A stretch of DNA of 64,000 nt, from contig NZ_PYAT01000003.1 of NCBI RefSeq assembly GCF_003014655.1, positions 186,001 to 250,000 on the forward strand. Direction: 5' to 3'. Under the pieces are notes generated by a model, which did no database searches, was not told where the DNA came from, and was given only the letters and a program-made list of their open reading frames with translations. Below, piece after piece: positions 62,187 to 64,000 of this stretch; position 1 is the first letter of the stretch, and every line of letters begins with the position of its first letter. Both the position numbers and the translations under genes were made by a program. The stretch comes from Planomicrobium soli (GTDB lineage: Bacteria; Bacillota; Bacilli; Bacillales_A; Planococcaceae).

Positions 62187-64000
62187 AGTGCATTAGATCC
62201 CGCTTTTGCTTGGATTTGGACATGCTTTGTTACTCTTTTTACAACTTCATCGCTATTCAAATGAATTTCGTCCATTAATTCTCCCACGTCACCGTGCTCG
62301 ATAAATTCATCTGGAATTCCCAAACGGTCTATAACGGCTTCCTGGTAACCGGCTTCTTGAGCAAATTCCATAACCGCACTGCCAAACCCGCCTTGCAGCA
62401 CCGCTTCTTCAATTGTAACAACCGGAATGTTGCGGCTGAAGATTTCATGAAGCATTGCCGAATCCATCGGTTTGATAAACCGGGCGTTGACCACCTCGGC
62501 ATTGATTCCTTGTTCCTGCAATTGCTCTGCCGCTTTCAGCGCCATTGGAATTGTTGTACCGAATGTTAGGATGACAGTGTCTGTACCTTCTTTCAGCACT
62601 TCCCAAGAACCGATTGGCAAGACTTGTAATTCACTGTCCATCGGGACGCCAAGGCCGTTTCCGCGCGGGTAGCGAAGCGCAATCGGACCATCATTGTAAG
62701 CAATCGCCGTTTTGACCATATGCTGGCCTTCGTTTTCATCTTTCGGCATCATGATCACCATATTCGGCATATGGCGCAAGAAGGCGATATCAAAAACGCC
62801 TTGATGCGTTTCGCCGTCTGCACCTACCAGGCCTGAACGGTCAATGCCGATAAAGACGTTCAAGTTCTGGCGGCAAATATCATGCAGGACTTGATCATAA
62901 GCACGCTGCAAAAATGTCGAATAAATCGCAAGGAACGGCTTCATGTTCTGTGTCGCAAGTCCTGCAGCCATCGTAGTGGCATGCTGTTCAGCGATGCCCA
63001 CATCAAACATGCGGTCAGGAAACTCGGAAGCGAACCCTTCCAATTTCGATCCGACCGGCATTGCAGGAGTGATTACAGCAATGCGTCCGTCTGTACGCGC
63101 CAGTTTCCGTACCGTTTCTGCAACTAAACCGCTCCAAGAAGGAGCCGTATTTGAGGACTTCACCAGATCACCGGTTTCCATTTTGTAAGGACCGGTGCCA
63201 TGCCAAGTACCGATAACGTCTTGTTCAGCAGGCAAAAAGCCTTTTCCTTTTTTTGTCAGGACATGCAAAAGAACAGGACCTTCAACTTTTTTGGCATAAT
63301 TCAGATTTTCTTCCAGCTCTTCCAAGTTGTGGCCATCAATCGGACCTAGATAGGTAAAGCCAAGCTCTTCGAAAAAGACGCCGGATACGAGCAAATACTT
63401 TAAGCTGTCCTTGACGCGTTCTGCTGTCGAAGCAAGTTTGCCGCCGACTGCCGGAATCTTTTTCATCAAATATTCCAAATCGTCTTTCGCTTTGTTATAT
63501 TTTCCGGCAGTGCGCAGACGGCCCAATACATTATGGAGAGCACCGACGTTTGGTGCAATCGACATCTCGTTATCATTGAGGATAACAATCATATTTGTCT
63601 GTTCGTGGCCGATATGGTTCAAGGCTTCAAGCGCCATTCCGCCCGTTAAAGCCCCATCTCCGATAATCGGAATCACGTGATTTTTTTCTTTTTTAATATC
63701 ACGCGCTGCTGCCATTCCCATTGCTGCGGATAAAGAAGTTGAGCTATGCCCGGTCTCCCAGACATCATGATCGCTTTCATTGCGCTTCGGAAATCCACAC
63801 AAGCCTTTAAACTGGCGCAGGGTATCGAATTGGCCCGCTCTGCCTGTTAAAATCTTATGTACATACGATTGGTGCCCCACATCCCATAGAAATTTGTCTG
63901 CAGGGCTGTCGAACACTTTATGCAAAGCGATTGTCAATTCCACAACGCCCAAGTTTGGTCCGATATGGCCACCTGTTCTAGATAAATTTTCAATTAAAAA
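62183..64000 (-). CDS. dxs: 1-deoxy-D-xylulose-5-phosphate synthase, C-terminal part
   Basis: A thiamine-diphosphate enzyme of the non-mevalonate isoprenoid pathway that makes DXP from pyruvate and glyceraldehyde-3-phosphate. The frame stays open to the right edge ([15 protein letters not shown] precedes the first in-window start-like codon), so the N-terminus lies outside. Visible motifs: [32 protein letters not shown] (TPP site), [15 protein letters not shown] and [12 protein letters not shown]. Confidence 0.97.
   Translation of the reverse strand, partial: FLIENLSRTGGHIGPNLGVVELTIALHKVFDSPADKFLWDVGHQSYVHKILTGRAGQFDTLRQFKGLCGFPKRNESDHDVWETGHSSTSLSAAMGMAAARDIKKEKNHVIPIIGDGALTGGMALEALNHIGHEQTNMIVILNDNEMSIAPNVGALHNVLGRLRTAGKYNKAKDDLEYLMKKIPAVGGKLASTAERVKDSLKYLLVSGVFFEELGFTYLGPIDGHNLEELEENLNYAKKVEGPVLLHVLTKKGKGFLPAEQDVIGTWHGTGPYKMETGDLVKSSNTAPSWSGLVAETVRKLARTDGRIAVITPAMPVGSKLEGFASEFPDRMFDVGIAEQHATTMAAGLATQNMKPFLAIYSTFLQRAYDQVLHDICRQNLNVFIGIDRSGLVGADGETHQGVFDIAFLRHMPNMVIMMPKDENEGQHMVKTAIAYNDGPIALRYPRGNGLGVPMDSELQVLPIGSWEVLKEGTDTVILTFGTTIPMALKAAEQLQEQGINAEVVNARFIKPMDSAMLHEIFSRNIPVVTIEEAVLQGGFGSAVMEFAQEAGYQEAVIDRLGIPDEFIEHGDVGELMDEIHLNSDEVVKRVTKHVQIQAKAGSNAL

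Overview
The window looks like chromosome of a low-to-moderate GC Bacillota of the Planococcaceae (Planococcus/Planomicrobium-like). The evidence is the protein sequences, strong Bacillus-type ribosome binding sites, frequent GTG/TTG starts, and a gene order that follows three Bacillus subtilis blocks: citB to parC, ccdA to yneK, and dxs to yqjP. Most genes are on the minus strand. No rRNA, tRNA, CRISPR array, prophage or complete insertion sequence was seen.

Layout. 1-425: start of a secreted Vpr-like protease. 0.9-3.0 kb: FAD monooxygenase and pentapeptide-repeat protein. 3.3-7.7 kb: parE-parC (topoisomerase IV) under a LexA-type box. 7.8-13.1 kb: yneT, plsY, yneR, yneQ, yneP and aconitase. 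13.3-20.8 kb: a mixed region with a DinB-fold protein, a catalytically degenerate tyrosine recombinase, a stress membrane protein, a lytic transglycosylase, mscL, a Sco copper chaperone, the YvrJ/DUF2922/DUF1659 set and a ccd cytochrome c maturation cluster. 21.1-26.1 kb: heterodimeric ABC exporter and an SOS-boxed UvrX polymerase. 26.4-29.0 kb: argG-argH. 29.1-35.7 kb: lipoprotein, MBL hydrolase, T-box-controlled proC, namA, a small type I toxin-antitoxin locus, rnz and DNA polymerase IV. 35.8-46.5 kb: CAP protein, yqjE peptidase, and a propionyl/methylmalonyl-CoA set (carboxyltransferase, epimerase, mutase A/B, MeaB), with Prli42, a YqjA-like membrane protein and bacilliredoxin among them. 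46.6-57.1 kb: the branched-chain keto-acid (bkd) operon and its regulator. 57.2-64.0 kb: yqzF, an unusual cupredoxin, spo0A, recN, argR, tlyA and dxs.

How it fits together. The bkd operon turns valine, isoleucine and leucine keto acids into branched acyl-CoA, either for branched fatty acids or, through Ptb/Buk, for ATP. Propionyl-CoA from isoleucine and valine would feed the adjacent carboxyltransferase, epimerase and mutase to succinyl-CoA. Arginine genes carry ArgR-type boxes, and argR lies in the same window. Three separate transcripts (parEC, uvrX, the small toxin) carry LexA-type boxes.

The most interesting points are: (1) a BsrG-like toxin mRNA with a convergent antisense RNA and a LexA box in the toxin promoter, which suggests an SOS-induced type I toxin-antitoxin system; (2) a BkdR whose GAFTGA sigma-54 loop is replaced, with no -24/-12 promoter at ptb but three TTGCAA-N4-TTGCAA palindromes; (3) a lipoprotein whose cupredoxin halves are in swapped order; (4) an exact 20-bp-period tandem repeat upstream of ccdA; (5) two families of nested palindromic intergenic repeats, one splitting the bkd operon; (6) absence of spoIVB, cotM, sspO, sspP and tlp at their syntenic positions although spo0A is kept.
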